A stretch of DNA of 36,486 bases, taken from positions 1 to 36,486 of the forward strand of contig DASPXV010000119.1 of NCBI GenBank assembly GCA_035637115.1, given 5' to 3'. Under the pieces are notes generated by a model. That model was not told the DNA's origin, made no database searches, and was given only the letters and a program-made list of their open reading frames with translations. Shown here piece by piece: positions 28,227 through 36,486 of the stretch (its first letter is position 1; each line of letters starts with the position of its first letter). The stretch is from JAICSD01 sp035637115. Lineage in GTDB: Bacteria; Acidobacteriota; Vicinamibacteria; Vicinamibacterales; 2-12-FULL-66-21. The position numbers and the translations under genes are program-made.

Positions 28227-30092
28227 ATGAAGCGGACTCGTAAACTCGCCGTCGCCGGTTACATCGGCGTCGTGGTCGCGCTGGCGGTGCTGGCCGGCCG
28301 GTGCACGCCGAGCGCGCCGAGGAGCGCCAGGCAGCGCGGTGGCGCCACGTCGGATGCCGCGGTCGCGGCGCAGAAGGTGTACGTGGCGCCCGGCGACCTC
28401 GACGCGTACTACATGTTCGCGTCCGGCGGGCATTCGGGAAACGTCTACGTCTACGGCCTACCGTCGATGCGGCACCTCTCGACGATTCCGGTCTTCACGC
28501 CCTATCCGGCGACCGGTTACGGCTTCGACGACGTGTCGAAGGCCATGCTCGGGAACCTGACCTGGGGAGACGTGCACCATCCCTCGCTGTCGGAGACCAA
28601 CGGCGACTACGACGGCCGATGGCTGTTCGTGAACGAGATCAACGGCCGCATCGCGCGGATCGACCTCCGCGACTTCAAGACGAAGGAGATCGTCGGGCCG
28701 CTGCCCAACGTGTCGGGCAATCACGCCTCGTCGTTCGTGACGCCGAACACCGAGTACACCTTCATGGCGACGCGGTTCTCGATCCCGATCCCGAAGGGCA
28801 CGGTGGCGCCCGTCGAGAAATACGCGACCGACTACAAGGGGGTCATCGCCGCGATCAAGATCGATGCGAAGACGGGCCACATGACGCCGACCTACCAGAT
28901 CCTGATGCCGCCGTTCGACTACGACCTCGGCGACGCGGGCAAGAAGGTGTCGGACGGGTGGATGTTCTTCACCTCGTACAACACCGAGCGCGGCATCGGC
29001 AAGCTCGAGGTCACGGCCTCGCAGCGCGATCGCGATTACATTGCGGCGATCGACTGGCGCGCCGCGGAGAAGGCGTCCGACGAGGGCAAGGGAGACATGA
29101 TCGGCGGCGTCCGCGTGATCGACCCGCGGAAGGTCCCGGGGCTGGTCTATTTCATGCCCTGCGGCAAGTCGCCCCACGGCGTCGACGTGTCGCCGGACGG
29201 CAAGTGGATCATCGGGTCGGGCAAGCTCCAGGGCGTGACCACCGCGTTCAATTTCGAGAAGATCCAGACCGCGATCCGCAACAAGGACTTCACCGGGGAT
29301 GAGGACGGCATTCCCATCCTGAAGTACGAATCGATCAAGGAAGCGGAAGTGCCGGTCGGCCTCGGACCGCTCCACACGCAGTTCGGCGGAGACGGGTTCG
29401 CGTATACGTCGCTGTTCGTCGACAGCGCGATCGCGAAGTGGAAGCTCGGAACCTGGGAGGTCGTGGACAAGATCCCGGTATCGTACTCCATCGGGCATCT
29501 CGCGGCGGCCGAGGGGGACACCGTCAGTCCAGACGGCAACTACCTCGTCGCCCTCAACAAGCTGTCGCACGGCCGGCATCTCAATGTCGGCCCGTCGCAG
29601 CCGGAATCGTCGCAGCTCATCGACATCACCGAGGAGAAGATGAAGCTGCTCGCCGACTCGTTCACCGAGCCCGAGCCGCACTACGCGCAGATCATCAAGA
29701 CCGACAAGATCCATCCGATCGAGGTCTACCCCAAGGAAGAGAACCATCACCCGCTCGCCGTCTGGGATGTGAAGGACGCGGGCGTGTCGCACCAGGCGGG
29801 CAAGGCCGTCGCGAAGGTGGTGATGGTCAGGTCGTCGTTCACCCCTCAGGCGATCGAGGTCACGGAAGGGGAGACCGTCACGATCGCGCTCACGAACATC
29901 GAGCAGACGACCGACGAGCTGCACGGGTTCGGGCTGCTCGACTACAACATCAACGTCGTCGTCGATCCCGGGGAGACCAAGACCGTGACGTTCAAGGCGG
30001 ACAAGCCCGGCGTCTTCGCGTTCTACTGCACGAACTTCTGTTCGGCGCTCCACCAGGAGATGCAGGGCTATCTCATCGTCAAGAAGAAGTAG
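28227..30092 (+). CDS. nosZ: Nitrous oxide reductase, Sec-type (clade II) (621 aa)
   Basis: NosZ reduces N2O to N2 in the periplasm. The seven CuZ histidines can be placed: 'DVHHPSLSE' (117-118), 'SGNHASS', 'GKSPHGVDV', 'GLGPLHTQF', 'SIGHLAAAE' and 'EPEPHYAQ'. The C-terminal cupredoxin domain holds the CuA site 'CTNFCSALHQEMQG'. The N-terminus (MKRTRKLAVAGYIGVVVALA) is a hydrophobic Sec-type signal without the twin-arginine motif of clade I enzymes; a Cys at 26 is not in a standard lipobox. The ATG follows AAAAGGAG. Together with nosB downstream this marks a clade II enzyme. Confidence 0.97.
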   Translation: MKRTRKLAVAGYIGVVVALAVLAGRCTPSAPRSARQRGGATSDAAVAAQKVYVAPGDLDAYYMFASGGHSGNVYVYGLPSMRHLSTIPVFTPYPATGYGFDDVSKAMLGNLTWGDVHHPSLSETNGDYDGRWLFVNEINGRIARIDLRDFKTKEIVGPLPNVSGNHASSFVTPNTEYTFMATRFSIPIPKGTVAPVEKYATDYKGVIAAIKIDAKTGHMTPTYQILMPPFDYDLGDAGKKVSDGWMFFTSYNTERGIGKLEVTASQRDRDYIAAIDWRAAEKASDEGKGDMIGGVRVIDPRKVPGLVYFMPCGKSPHGVDVSPDGKWIIGSGKLQGVTTAFNFEKIQTAIRNKDFTGDEDGIPILKYESIKEAEVPVGLGPLHTQFGGDGFAYTSLFVDSAIAKWKLGTWEVVDKIPVSYSIGHLAAAEGDTVSPDGNYLVALNKLSHGRHLNVGPSQPESSQLIDITEEKMKLLADSFTEPEPHYAQIIKTDKIHPIEVYPKEENHHPLAVWDVKDAGVSHQAGKAVAKVVMVRSSFTPQAIEVTEGETVTIALTNIEQTTDELHGFGLLDYNINVVVDPGETKTVTFKADKPGVFAFYCTNFCSALHQEMQGYLIVKKK

Positions 30093-30094
30093 CG

Positions 30095-30754
30095 ATGCGC
30101 CGCCTGCTCGACACGTTGAATCGGCACCTGGACATCAGGGTGGGGCTCACGCCCCGCCTGCTGCTCCTTGCGGCGGCTGCGCTCATCGGCGTCACGTTGA
30201 CGCTGCCGCTCTGGAATCTCACGATGTTCGCGCCGCAGTACCCCGAGGGGCTGCGGATGGACATCTACGCGCACGAACTCCAGGGCGGACGCAACGGGCA
30301 GGACATCAAGGAAATCAACCTTCTCAATCACTACATCGGCATGCACGACCTCTCGAACGAGGACTTCACGGAGTTCAAGTGGATGCCCTTCGCGCTCGGC
30401 GTCCTCGCGCTGCTGATGCTGCGCTCGGCGGTGCACGGCTCGATGGCATCGCTCGTCGACGCCGTGGTGCTCTTCGGGTATTTCGGCGCGTTCTCGCTGT
30501 GGTCGTTTGCGTACAAGATGTACTCGTACGGCCACAACCTCGCACCCGGTGCGCCGGTGAACGTGCCGCCGTTCACGCCGCCGGTCTTCGGTTACCAGCA
30601 GATCGCCAACTTCGAGGTGTACTCGTATCCGCGGGCGGGCACCTACGTGATGCTGGCGGCCGCGGTCGCGCTCGTCGTGGCGCTGGGACTCGCGTGGCGC
30701 GCGGGGCCGACCCAGGCGGCCGGCGCCGGACGGGTCTCCACGGCAACGGGATAG
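30095..30754 (+). CDS. nosB: NosB-like membrane protein (219 aa)
   Basis: The protein has about five membrane helices: near residues 20-43 ('LLLLAAAALIGVTLTLPLW'), three in the middle ('FALGVLALLMLRSA', 'LVDAVVLFGYFGAFSLW'), and a last one ('YVMLAAAVALVVALGLAW'). The long first loop contains 'FAPQYPEGLRMDIYAHELQG' and 'EINLLNHYIGMHDLSNEDF', segments characteristic of the membrane protein encoded right after clade II nosZ (called NosB). Its biochemical role is unresolved. It starts 2 bases after the nosZ stop. Confidence 0.82.
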   Translation: MRRLLDTLNRHLDIRVGLTPRLLLLAAAALIGVTLTLPLWNLTMFAPQYPEGLRMDIYAHELQGGRNGQDIKEINLLNHYIGMHDLSNEDFTEFKWMPFALGVLALLMLRSAVHGSMASLVDAVVLFGYFGAFSLWSFAYKMYSYGHNLAPGAPVNVPPFTPPVFGYQQIANFEVYSYPRAGTYVMLAAAVALVVALGLAWRAGPTQAAGAGRVSTATG

Positions 30755-30756
30755 CG

Positions 30757-32121
30757 ATGGCGAAGCCGATCGGGATGTGGATCGTCGTGCTCGGCGCGCT
30801 GGCAGTACCGGCGGCCGTGTCGGCGCAGCACGGGCGCATCTCGACGCTGCAGGCCCGGATCGACGCGGCGGCGCCGGGCGCGCGGATCGAGATCTCGGCG
30901 GGCAGCTATCCGGGGGACCTCGTCATCGACCGTCCTCTTCATCTCGTCGGTCTCGGCAGACCGCTGCTGATCGGCGCAGGTGACGGCACCGTCATCACGG
31001 TCACTGCACCGGACGTAAGTGTCGAGGGCTTCGACATCGACGGCTTGAAAGGCGGAGATCTGGGGCGCGACGCATCCGGCATCCTGGTCGCGGCGCCGCG
31101 TGCCACGATCCGCGACTGCCGCGTGCGCAACACGCTGTTCGGTGTCTACTTGAAGCAGGCGCCCGGAAGCAAAGTAGAGCGCTGTCAGATCCGCGGGATC
31201 AAAGAGAAGGCGGCCGGCGAAAAGGGATCCGGCATTCACGTCTGGAACACGGACGGCTTCACGCTGCTCGACAACGATATCGCCGACGTGCGCGACGGCG
31301 TCTACATCCAATCGTCCCCGCACGGCACGATTCGCGGCAACCGCGCGCACGATCTCCGCTACGGCCTGCACTACATGTATTCGGACGACAACGTGTTCGA
31401 GGACAACGTGTTCGAGAACGGCGACGCCGGCACCGCGATCATGTACTCGCGCCGCCTGACGTTCCGGCGCAACCAGTTCCTGCGCAACCGCGGCTTCGCC
31501 TCCGTCGGGCTGCTGCTCAAGAGCTGTGACGACGTGCTGGCGGAGCACAACCTGATCGCGGACAACGCGCGCGGCGTCTTCATCGAGGGCTCCATGCGCA
31601 GCATCGTCCGGGAGAACGTGATCGCGCAGTCCGACATTGCGCTCGTTCTCTTCGCGTCCACGTTGCGGTCGCAGATCATCGGCAACTCGTTTGTCGGCAA
31701 TCTGGCCCCGTTATCGCTGGTCGGACGCCGCACCGATACGTCGATCGCCGGCAACTACTGGTCCGACAACGATGCGCCGGACCTGGATGGGGACGGCCGC
31801 ACGGACGCGCCGTATCGCCTGTCGAGTCTCTTCGATCACCTCCGCGGCAATCTCACGGCCGCTGACCTTTTCTCGCGCAGCTTTTCCGCCGCGGCCCTCG
31901 CCGCCGCCGAGCGGACGCTGCCCGTCCTCGAGCTCGTTCCGGTCGTCGACCCATCGCCGCTCGCCCGGCCGCCGCGACTTCCCGTACCGCTCGAGCGCAG
32001 ACATGCGGATCCTCGGCCTGCGCCGGCCGGGCTGACGGTGTCGGCCTCCGCGGTCGCGGCGGGCGCATGCGTGCTTTGGGCCGGACGCCGGCGCCGGGCG
32101 CGCCGGGAGGCGCACGCATGA
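30757..32121 (+). CDS. nosD: NosD, copper/sulfur-site maturation protein (454 aa)
   Basis: A Sec signal (residues 1-22, ending VSA-QH) precedes a right-handed parallel beta-helix of CASH-type repeats: 'NTLFGVYLKQAPGSKVERCQ', 'DVRDGVYIQSSPHGTIRGN', 'DLRYGLHYMYSDDNVFEDN' and others. A C-terminal membrane helix (about 425-443) ends in a basic tail. NosD works with the NosFY transporter to assemble the [4Cu:2S] CuZ site. It begins 2 bases after nosB and its TGA overlaps the nosF start. Confidence 0.95.
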   Translation: MAKPIGMWIVVLGALAVPAAVSAQHGRISTLQARIDAAAPGARIEISAGSYPGDLVIDRPLHLVGLGRPLLIGAGDGTVITVTAPDVSVEGFDIDGLKGGDLGRDASGILVAAPRATIRDCRVRNTLFGVYLKQAPGSKVERCQIRGIKEKAAGEKGSGIHVWNTDGFTLLDNDIADVRDGVYIQSSPHGTIRGNRAHDLRYGLHYMYSDDNVFEDNVFENGDAGTAIMYSRRLTFRRNQFLRNRGFASVGLLLKSCDDVLAEHNLIADNARGVFIEGSMRSIVRENVIAQSDIALVLFASTLRSQIIGNSFVGNLAPLSLVGRRTDTSIAGNYWSDNDAPDLDGDGRTDAPYRLSSLFDHLRGNLTAADLFSRSFSAAALAAAERTLPVLELVPVVDPSPLARPPRLPVPLERRHADPRPAPAGLTVSASAVAAGACVLWAGRRRRARREAHA

Positions 32122-33023
32122 TCAGCTTCGCCGGCGTGACGAAGCGCTTCGGCGGCCGCGTCGCTGTCGCCGGACTCACGCTTGACGTGCGCCCCGGCGA
32201 GGTGACGGCGCTGCTCGGGCCCAATGGATCGGGCAAGACGACGACGCTGAAGATCGCCGCGGGGCTGATCCGCGCCGACGACGGATCTGTCACGGTGTTC
32301 GGCGCGCCCGCATGGGACCGGGCCGCCCGCGCGCAGCTCTCGTACCTGCCACAGCGCGTCGCCTTTCCGGAGGCGTTGACAGGGCGGGAGGTCGTCGAGT
32401 TCTACCGGCGCCTCCGCGGCGCGCCGGCGGAAATGACAGACGCCGCGCTCGCGCTCGCGTCGCTGAACGGCGCAAGCGCGCGTCCGGTGGGCACCTACTC
32501 GGGCGGCATGACACAGCGCCTCGGCCTGGCGGTCGCGACGCTGCGCGGCGCGGGCGCGCTCCTGCTCGATGAGCCCACCGCCGCGCTCGACCCGCAGGGG
32601 CTGGACGCCTTCTACGATCTGATCGATCGCGATCGCCGCGACCGTACCGTGCTCTTCACGTCGCATCAGGTCGCCGACGTGGAACGCGTGGCCGATCGCG
32701 TTCTGGTACTCGCGGGCGGCACGCTGGTCGCGGATCTTCCCCGATCCACCCTGCAGCAATGGCGCGACGCGCACGGCACGATGCGGGCGCGCGCGCGTGG
32801 GGCCGCGGCTGCACTGGAGGGAGTGCGCCGGCTCGCCCCTGACGCGCGGCTCGACGGCGACGAAATCGTCGTCACCGGCCCCGCCATGTCGCGCGCGGGC
32901 GTGCTGGATGCGATCCGGGCGGCCGGCCTCGTCGTCGACAGCCTCGTCGCCGAGCCGGCGCGGCTCGAAACGCTCTACACGGCCCTGATTGCCGCGCACG
33001 CGCCAGCCGGGGGGCAGCCGTGA
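32118..33023 (+). CDS. nosF: NosF, ABC transporter ATPase for NosZ maturation (301 aa)
   Basis: The ABC motifs are in place: Walker A 'GPNGSGKTT' (34-42), signature 'YSGGMTQRLGLA', Walker B 'LLLDEPTAALDP' and an H-loop 'FTSHQ'. A C-terminal domain of about 80 residues follows. It pairs with NosY to power the step in which NosD delivers sulfur or copper-site components. The ATG at 32118 overlaps the nosD stop, and its own stop overlaps the GTG of nosL. Confidence 0.95.
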   Translation: MISFAGVTKRFGGRVAVAGLTLDVRPGEVTALLGPNGSGKTTTLKIAAGLIRADDGSVTVFGAPAWDRAARAQLSYLPQRVAFPEALTGREVVEFYRRLRGAPAEMTDAALALASLNGASARPVGTYSGGMTQRLGLAVATLRGAGALLLDEPTAALDPQGLDAFYDLIDRDRRDRTVLFTSHQVADVERVADRVLVLAGGTLVADLPRSTLQQWRDAHGTMRARARGAAAALEGVRRLAPDARLDGDEIVVTGPAMSRAGVLDAIRAAGLVVDSLVAEPARLETLYTALIAAHAPAGGQP

Positions 33024-33472
33024 CCCGCGCAGCGGCGCTGCTGCTCTGCCTCGCGGCGGCTGGATGCAGCGGGGGCGCGGGTTCGCCGCTGGCGGTGGAG
33101 CCGGGAACGCCGTGTTCACAGTGCCGGATGACCGTGCTCGAGCCGAAACTCGCCTCGCAGCTGCTGGCGCCCGGAGAGGAGCCACGTTTCTTCGATGACC
33201 TGGGCTGCCTCGCGGCCTACCTCTCAGCGCATCCCGCGGAAGCGGGCGCCACGAAATACGTCGCGGATCACGCGACCGGGCAGTGGATCGAGGCGTCGCG
33301 CGCGGTCTACGGCCGGCACGAGGCGCTCGCCACGCCGATGAATTCGCATCTGTTTGCGCATGCAACCGCGGCCGCGCGTGCGGCAGACGCTGGCGTGAAG
33401 GGCGCGCGGGCGCTCACCTTCGCGGAGGTGTTCGGCGTCACAGCGCCGGTGGAGGCACATCGTGACCGATAG
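33020..33472 (+). CDS. nosL: NosL, copper-binding lipoprotein (150 aa)
   Basis: A lipoprotein signal with lipobox AAGC (Cys 16) is followed by 'CSQCRMTVLEPKLASQLL', the NosL metal site region with CXXC and a following Met, and 'RFFDDLGCLAAYLSAHP'. NosL supplies Cu(I) to apo-NosZ. It uses a GTG start that overlaps the nosF TGA. It lies between nosF and nosY rather than at the cluster end, and a relative is encoded in the feo operon (18305). Confidence 0.92.
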   Translation: MTRAAALLLCLAAAGCSGGAGSPLAVEPGTPCSQCRMTVLEPKLASQLLAPGEEPRFFDDLGCLAAYLSAHPAEAGATKYVADHATGQWIEASRAVYGRHEALATPMNSHLFAHATAAARAADAGVKGARALTFAEVFGVTAPVEAHRDR

Positions 33473-34313
33473 CCCCGTGTTGCGGACGATCGGCCTCTGT
33501 GCCCGGCAGGAGATTGCGATCGCTGTGCGATCGCGGTGGACCCAGCTCTTCGCGGGCGTCTTTGGCAGCCTCGCGCTGGCGATTGCCGTGTCGGGTTACG
33601 TGCTCTCCGGCGGCAGCGGTATTCAGGACTTCGCGCGAACGGCCGCGTCGCTCATCCACCTCGTGCTGCTCGTCGTCCCGCTCGCATCCATCGTGATGGG
33701 CGTCCTGGCGCTGACGCCGGAGCGAGGCGCCGCGGAGCTGCTGTACTCCCAGCCCGTGTCGCGCGCAGCGGTGCTCGCGGGGATGCTCGGCGGGTTGTTC
33801 GTCGCACTGGCCGCCGCGGAGGCCGTCGGCTTCGGGGCCGCAGGTCTGGTGATTTTTCTTCAGGCGGGCGACGAGGGACTTGCGAGCTTCCTGCTCGTCG
33901 GGCTCAGCGCCTTCGCGCTCACCGCGATCTTCCTTGCGCTCGCGGCGCTGGTGTCGGTGGGGCAGACGGGACGGCGCCGCGCCGGCGCCCTCGCGCGCGC
34001 CCTCGTCGTCTGGTGCGCGCTCGCGCTGGTCTGCGACATCGTGGTCTTCGGCGTGGCCTCGCTGCTGCGGTCGGGGCACGCCTCACGCCTGTTGATCGTG
34101 TCGGCGCTGCTGAACCCGATCGACGCGGTACGGACAGGCGCGCTGCTCGGCGTCGAGGGCACCGGCGCGTTCGGTCCCGCCTCGCTGGCGTTGCTGCGCT
34201 TCACGGGCGGTCCGCTCGCCACCGCTGCGGTCATCGCCGCGTCGCTGGCGCTGTGGATCCTGGTTCCGTCGCTCGCCGCGATGCGCAAGCTTTCGCGCAT
34301 CGACATCGCATAG
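33462..34313 (+). CDS. nosY: NosY, ABC transporter permease (283 aa)
   Basis: An ABC-2-type permease with six hydrophobic spans, among them 'LFAGVFGSLALAIAVSGYVL', 'LIHLVLLVVPLASIVMGVLA' and 'LATAAVIAASLALWILVPSL'. It has the 'AAELLYSQPVSR' coupling segment seen in NosY. It forms the membrane part of the NosFY transporter. It starts with GTG (behind GGTGGAGG) inside the nosL 3' end. Confidence 0.93.
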   Translation: MTDSPVLRTIGLCARQEIAIAVRSRWTQLFAGVFGSLALAIAVSGYVLSGGSGIQDFARTAASLIHLVLLVVPLASIVMGVLALTPERGAAELLYSQPVSRAAVLAGMLGGLFVALAAAEAVGFGAAGLVIFLQAGDEGLASFLLVGLSAFALTAIFLALAALVSVGQTGRRRAGALARALVVWCALALVCDIVVFGVASLLRSGHASRLLIVSALLNPIDAVRTGALLGVEGTGAFGPASLALLRFTGGPLATAAVIAASLALWILVPSLAAMRKLSRIDIA

Positions 34314-34320
34314 AACGTTC

Positions 34321-34902
34321 ATGACTCGCCGTGTTGTTTCCACCGCCGCCATGGCAGCGGCCATCCTCTTGATTGCCATCCCCGCGTTCGCGCATTGTGA
34401 CGCGCTCGACGGCCCGGTGGTGAAGACCGCTACCGTGGCGCTGCAGAACGGCGACGTGACCCCTGCGCTGCGATGGGTCGGCCATGAGCAGGAAGCGGAA
34501 CTGCGCGCCGCGTTCGAGGATGCGCGCGCCGTCCGGGGCGCGGGCGGCCGCACGCGGGCGCTGGCCGACAGGTACTTCTTCGAGACCGCGGTGCGGCTGC
34601 ACCGGCAGTCAGAGGGGGAGCCCTACACCGGCCTGAAGCCCGCAGGCAGCATCAGCGAGGCGCTGGCCGACGCGGATCGCGCGATCGAAAGCGGTACGGT
34701 CGATCGCCTGGCGGACGCCTTCGCGCGGCGGACCACACAGGAACGTCGGTCACGCTTCGCGGAAGTCCTGGAGCGGCGCGCGCATGCGGACGAGAGCGTC
34801 GAAGCGGGCCGTCGCTACGTTCCCGCTTACGTCGGCTTCATGCACTACATCGAGGAGATCGGCGCGCCTGGCGCCAAAGGCGCGTCGGACTCGCATCGCT
34901 GA
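34321..34902 (+). CDS. DUF6448-like exported protein (193 aa)
   Basis: A Sec signal (residues 1-24, ending AFA-H) exposes a mature N-terminus beginning HCDALDGPVV, followed by helical segments 'ATVALQNGDVTPALRWVGHE', 'LADRYFFETAVRLHRQSEGE', 'GLKPAGSISEALADADRAIE' and 'GRRYVPAYVGFMHYIEEIG'. The HCD start and this helical layout fit the family I know as DUF6448, of unknown function. It follows nosY by 7 bases and is probably the last gene of the nos operon. An N-terminal His left after cleavage could bind copper, which is speculative. Its 3' end overlaps the convergent gene by 58 bases. Confidence 0.75.
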   Translation: MTRRVVSTAAMAAAILLIAIPAFAHCDALDGPVVKTATVALQNGDVTPALRWVGHEQEAELRAAFEDARAVRGAGGRTRALADRYFFETAVRLHRQSEGEPYTGLKPAGSISEALADADRAIESGTVDRLADAFARRTTQERRSRFAEVLERRAHADESVEAGRRYVPAYVGFMHYIEEIGAPGAKGASDSHR

Positions 34903-35069
34903 TCGCGCTCGAACCAGTCGGCCCAGTCGTTGCCGAAAAGCTCGCAGGGATGCAGCGTGCGGATTGTGCCGTTGCCGCACGCGAGATCGTCGGCGGGGCA
35001 GTACTTGTCGCAGCCCCAGCACGTTCTCTCCGGATACGCGGGATGGAGCGGCACCTTTGGCGGTTTCAT
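34845..35069 (-). CDS. DUF3079 small cysteine-rich protein (74 aa)
   Basis: The sequence 'PLHPAYPERTCWGCDKYCPA' followed by 'DDLACGNGTIRTLHPCELFG' is the conserved core of DUF3079, a small cytoplasmic protein with a CX2CX3C cysteine set likely to bind zinc or an Fe-S cluster. Function is not known. The ATG at 35069 has GGAGG about 8 bases upstream and overlaps the methyltransferase stop (ATGA), so the two are co-translated. The 3' end runs 58 bases into the convergent DUF6448 gene. Confidence 0.85.
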   Translation of the reverse strand: MKPPKVPLHPAYPERTCWGCDKYCPADDLACGNGTIRTLHPCELFGNDWADWFERDQRCESDAPLAPGAPISSM

Positions 35070-35755
35070 CGCGCGCCTCCCGTATATCGATACGCGGCTT
35101 CGAAAATGACCGGCGGTCCGCCCGTACGCGGGGCACCGGGGCGCGGCACGTTGTGCTCTGTCAGCGGCACACCGTCATCCGCAACGAAGCCTGCGGACGC
35201 CAGGTCCTCGGCGAGCTGCGCCGCGGTCAGGAAGCATTGCGGCTGTCCTGAAAACTGCGTAAAGACGAACGGCTCGCCGGCGACCGGACGCGCGGCGTCA
35301 GGCAGCGTGCGGCGCGAGAAGGTGAAGACGAAGAGTGACGCGCCGGGACGTGCGGCGCGTGCCGCCTCGCGCACCGCGCGCCGGAACTGATCGGCGGAAC
35401 GCGCCAGGTTCCAGATGCCGTGCGCCACGATCAGATCGACGGAACGGCTGGGCACCGGAAGGGCTTCCATGCGTGCAAGCGCGAGACGGATGCGCGAACG
35501 CGCGACGGACGTCCGCCCGCGTTCGGCGGCAGCTTCCAGCATCGGGCCTGACAGATCGACGCCGATGACATCCCACCCCTGCTCCGCGAGGGGGAGCAGG
35601 TTTCGCCCCGCCCCGCAACCGATGTCCAGCGCACGCATCCCAGGCTGACGGAGCCGCGCTGCGGAAAATCGCATCAGGGTCGCGTTGGGCGCGGATCCCG
35701 CGAACCCGGCGACCGTTCCGGGTGCGCTCCACGTCGAACCAGCGAGCGGATCCAT
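35066..35755 (-). CDS. Class I SAM-dependent methyltransferase (229 aa)
   Basis: The SAM-binding motif I 'MRALDIGCGAGRNLLPLAEQ' is followed by 'WDVIGVDLSGPMLEAA', motif II region 'RMEALPVPSRSVDLIVAHGI' and 'ARAARPGASLFVFTFSR'. This is the Methyltransf_11 type, with unknown acceptor. The ATG at 35755 (MDPLAGSTWSAP) is used; an ATG at 35803 would add 16 residues (MIAVIRHIFFERHNHY), and neither has a clear ribosome binding site. It is coupled to the DUF3079 gene. Confidence 0.8.
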   Translation of the reverse strand: MDPLAGSTWSAPGTVAGFAGSAPNATLMRFSAARLRQPGMRALDIGCGAGRNLLPLAEQGWDVIGVDLSGPMLEAAAERGRTSVARSRIRLALARMEALPVPSRSVDLIVAHGIWNLARSADQFRRAVREAARAARPGASLFVFTFSRRTLPDAARPVAGEPFVFTQFSGQPQCFLTAAQLAEDLASAGFVADDGVPLTEHNVPRPGAPRTGGPPVIFEAAYRYTGGAR

Positions 35756-35857
35756 GTAGTGATTATGCCGCTCGAAAAAAATGTGCCGTATGACGGCGAT
35801 CATGCGCTGCATGGAAGAGTTTGCGACCTGTGTACGACGAAGACTAGAGTGACGGTA

Positions 35858-36486
35858 ATGGCGTTCGCACGGGCAGCCGCGTGGCGGAATCTGGGACTGG
35901 CCACCGTTTCGTTCGCGTTGGCATTCGCGGCCTGGGGCCTGATCAGCGCGTTCGCGCCGAGCTTCCGCACCGAGTTCCATCTGAGCGGTCAGGCGACGGC
36001 GTTTCTCATCGCCGTGCCGGTGCTGCTCGGTTCCCTGGCGCGGCTGCCGATCGGCATGCTGACGGACCGGTTGGGTGGGCGCGTCGTGTTTGCCGCGCTG
36101 TTCGCGTTCATCGCATTCGCGGCCGCGATCGTACCGAGCGCCGCGACGTACGACCGTCTCATCGTTTATGCATTCCTGCTCGGTGTCGCCGGCGCGTCCT
36201 TCGCCATTGGCGTCGGCTTCTCGTCGCGCTGGTTCCCGCCGGACCAGCAGGGGACCGCGCTCGGCATATACGGCCTCGGCAACATGGGACATTCCGCGGC
36301 CGTGTTTCTCGGCCCTGTGATCGCCGCGCAATACGGCCGTGACGCCGTGTTCTATGCCATCGCCGCGCTCTCCGCGGTGTGGGCGGTGCTGTTCTTCGCG
36401 CTCGCGCGCAATGCGCCCGTCACTGTGCGCCCGGCGTCTGTCCGCGCGATGATCGCCGTTCTCACGAAGGAGCGGCTGTCCTGGGC
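35858..36486 (+). CDS. narK: MFS transporter, NarK-type nitrate/nitrite carrier, N-terminal part (runs off window edge)
   Basis: From the ATG at 35858 the frame stays open to the window end (209 codons). It shows six membrane helices, the MFS loop 'RLPIGMLTDRLGGRVVF' and the helix-5 glycine-rich stretch 'GIYGLGNMGHSAAVFLGP' typical of NarK nitrate/nitrite transporters ('WFPPDQQGTALG' before it is also characteristic). NarK imports nitrate or exports nitrite, which fits the denitrification setting. The upstream signal is weak, and no palindrome or sigma-54 element is visible in the 100-base spacer with the divergent methyltransferase. Confidence 0.8.
   Translation, partial: MAFARAAAWRNLGLATVSFALAFAAWGLISAFAPSFRTEFHLSGQATAFLIAVPVLLGSLARLPIGMLTDRLGGRVVFAALFAFIAFAAAIVPSAATYDRLIVYAFLLGVAGASFAIGVGFSSRWFPPDQQGTALGIYGLGNMGHSAAVFLGPVIAAQYGRDAVFYAIAALSAVWAVLFFALARNAPVTVRPASVRAMIAVLTKERLSW

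Noticed and set aside
28458..30053. Long minus-strand open frame opposite nosZ
   Set aside because: Shadow of nosZ; no motif, signal or start site of its own.
1..36486. tRNA, rRNA, transposase, integrase or phage genes
   Set aside because: None recognised by eye on either strand; without a covariance-model search small RNAs cannot be excluded.

Overview
The window is a GC-rich (about two-thirds G+C by eye), densely packed bacterial chromosome segment. The gene content fits a metabolically flexible soil or sediment bacterium, and protein style suggests Acidobacteriota (Vicinamibacteria-like). That placement is inference; no rRNA or tRNA gene is visible to settle it. The theme is anaerobic respiration: nitrous oxide reduction with a Sec-type (clade II) nos cluster, extracellular-type electron transfer (decahaem cytochrome plus MtrB/PioB-like porin), haem synthesis, ferrous iron uptake and storage, and nitrosative-stress repair.

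Layout. 1-4955 is a stress/metal block: an edge gene fragment, a DUF302 protein, a YbaK-type deacylase, a universal stress protein reduced to its two ends, an unknown membrane-anchored protein, a P1B metal ATPase and an unknown exported protein. 5062-10274 (minus strand) holds a TPR protein, a tetrahaem cytochrome and hemN-hemH-hemG. 10461-12262 (plus) encodes a sigma-54 activator without a sensor domain and a radical SAM protein. 12661-15915 is the mtrA/mtrB-like pair. 16298-20297 is feoB-feoA-nosL-like-cysK-ferritin. 20449-23015 has a Crp/Fnr regulator divergent from a RIC-type repair protein and a NapH/NosR-like ferredoxin. 23136-34902 is one long plus-strand operon: FAD/Fe-S oxidoreductase, Rieske protein, cytochrome b, pentahaem cytochrome c, nosZ, nosB, nosD, nosF, nosL, nosY and a DUF6448 protein. 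34845-36486 has a DUF3079 protein, a methyltransferase and the start of a NarK-like transporter.

Most interesting observation. A 16-bp palindrome close to TGCCGGAAATCCGGCA recurs in intergenic DNA at the heads of these transcription units. Each is followed, on the correct strand, by a sigma-54-type -24/-12 element (GG-N10-GC or GT). The units are the TPR gene, the tetrahaem cytochrome, hemNHG, the activator itself, the mtrAB pair, the feo operon and the nos operon. In four of them the palindrome centre lies 58-62 bp from the -24 GG. The simplest reading is that the activator at 10461-11519 binds these palindromes and drives a regulon joining haem supply, iron supply, outer-membrane electron transfer and N2O respiration. 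The activator has no N-terminal sensor, but a C-X6-C-X-C-X6-C cluster between its AAA+ and DNA-binding domains could be a redox, oxygen or NO switch. The sites and spacings are read from sequence; the regulatory link and signal are inference.

Three gene-free spacers also carry long inverted repeats, each built of different 7- or 9-base repeating units, and one short spacer holds the internally deleted universal stress gene.
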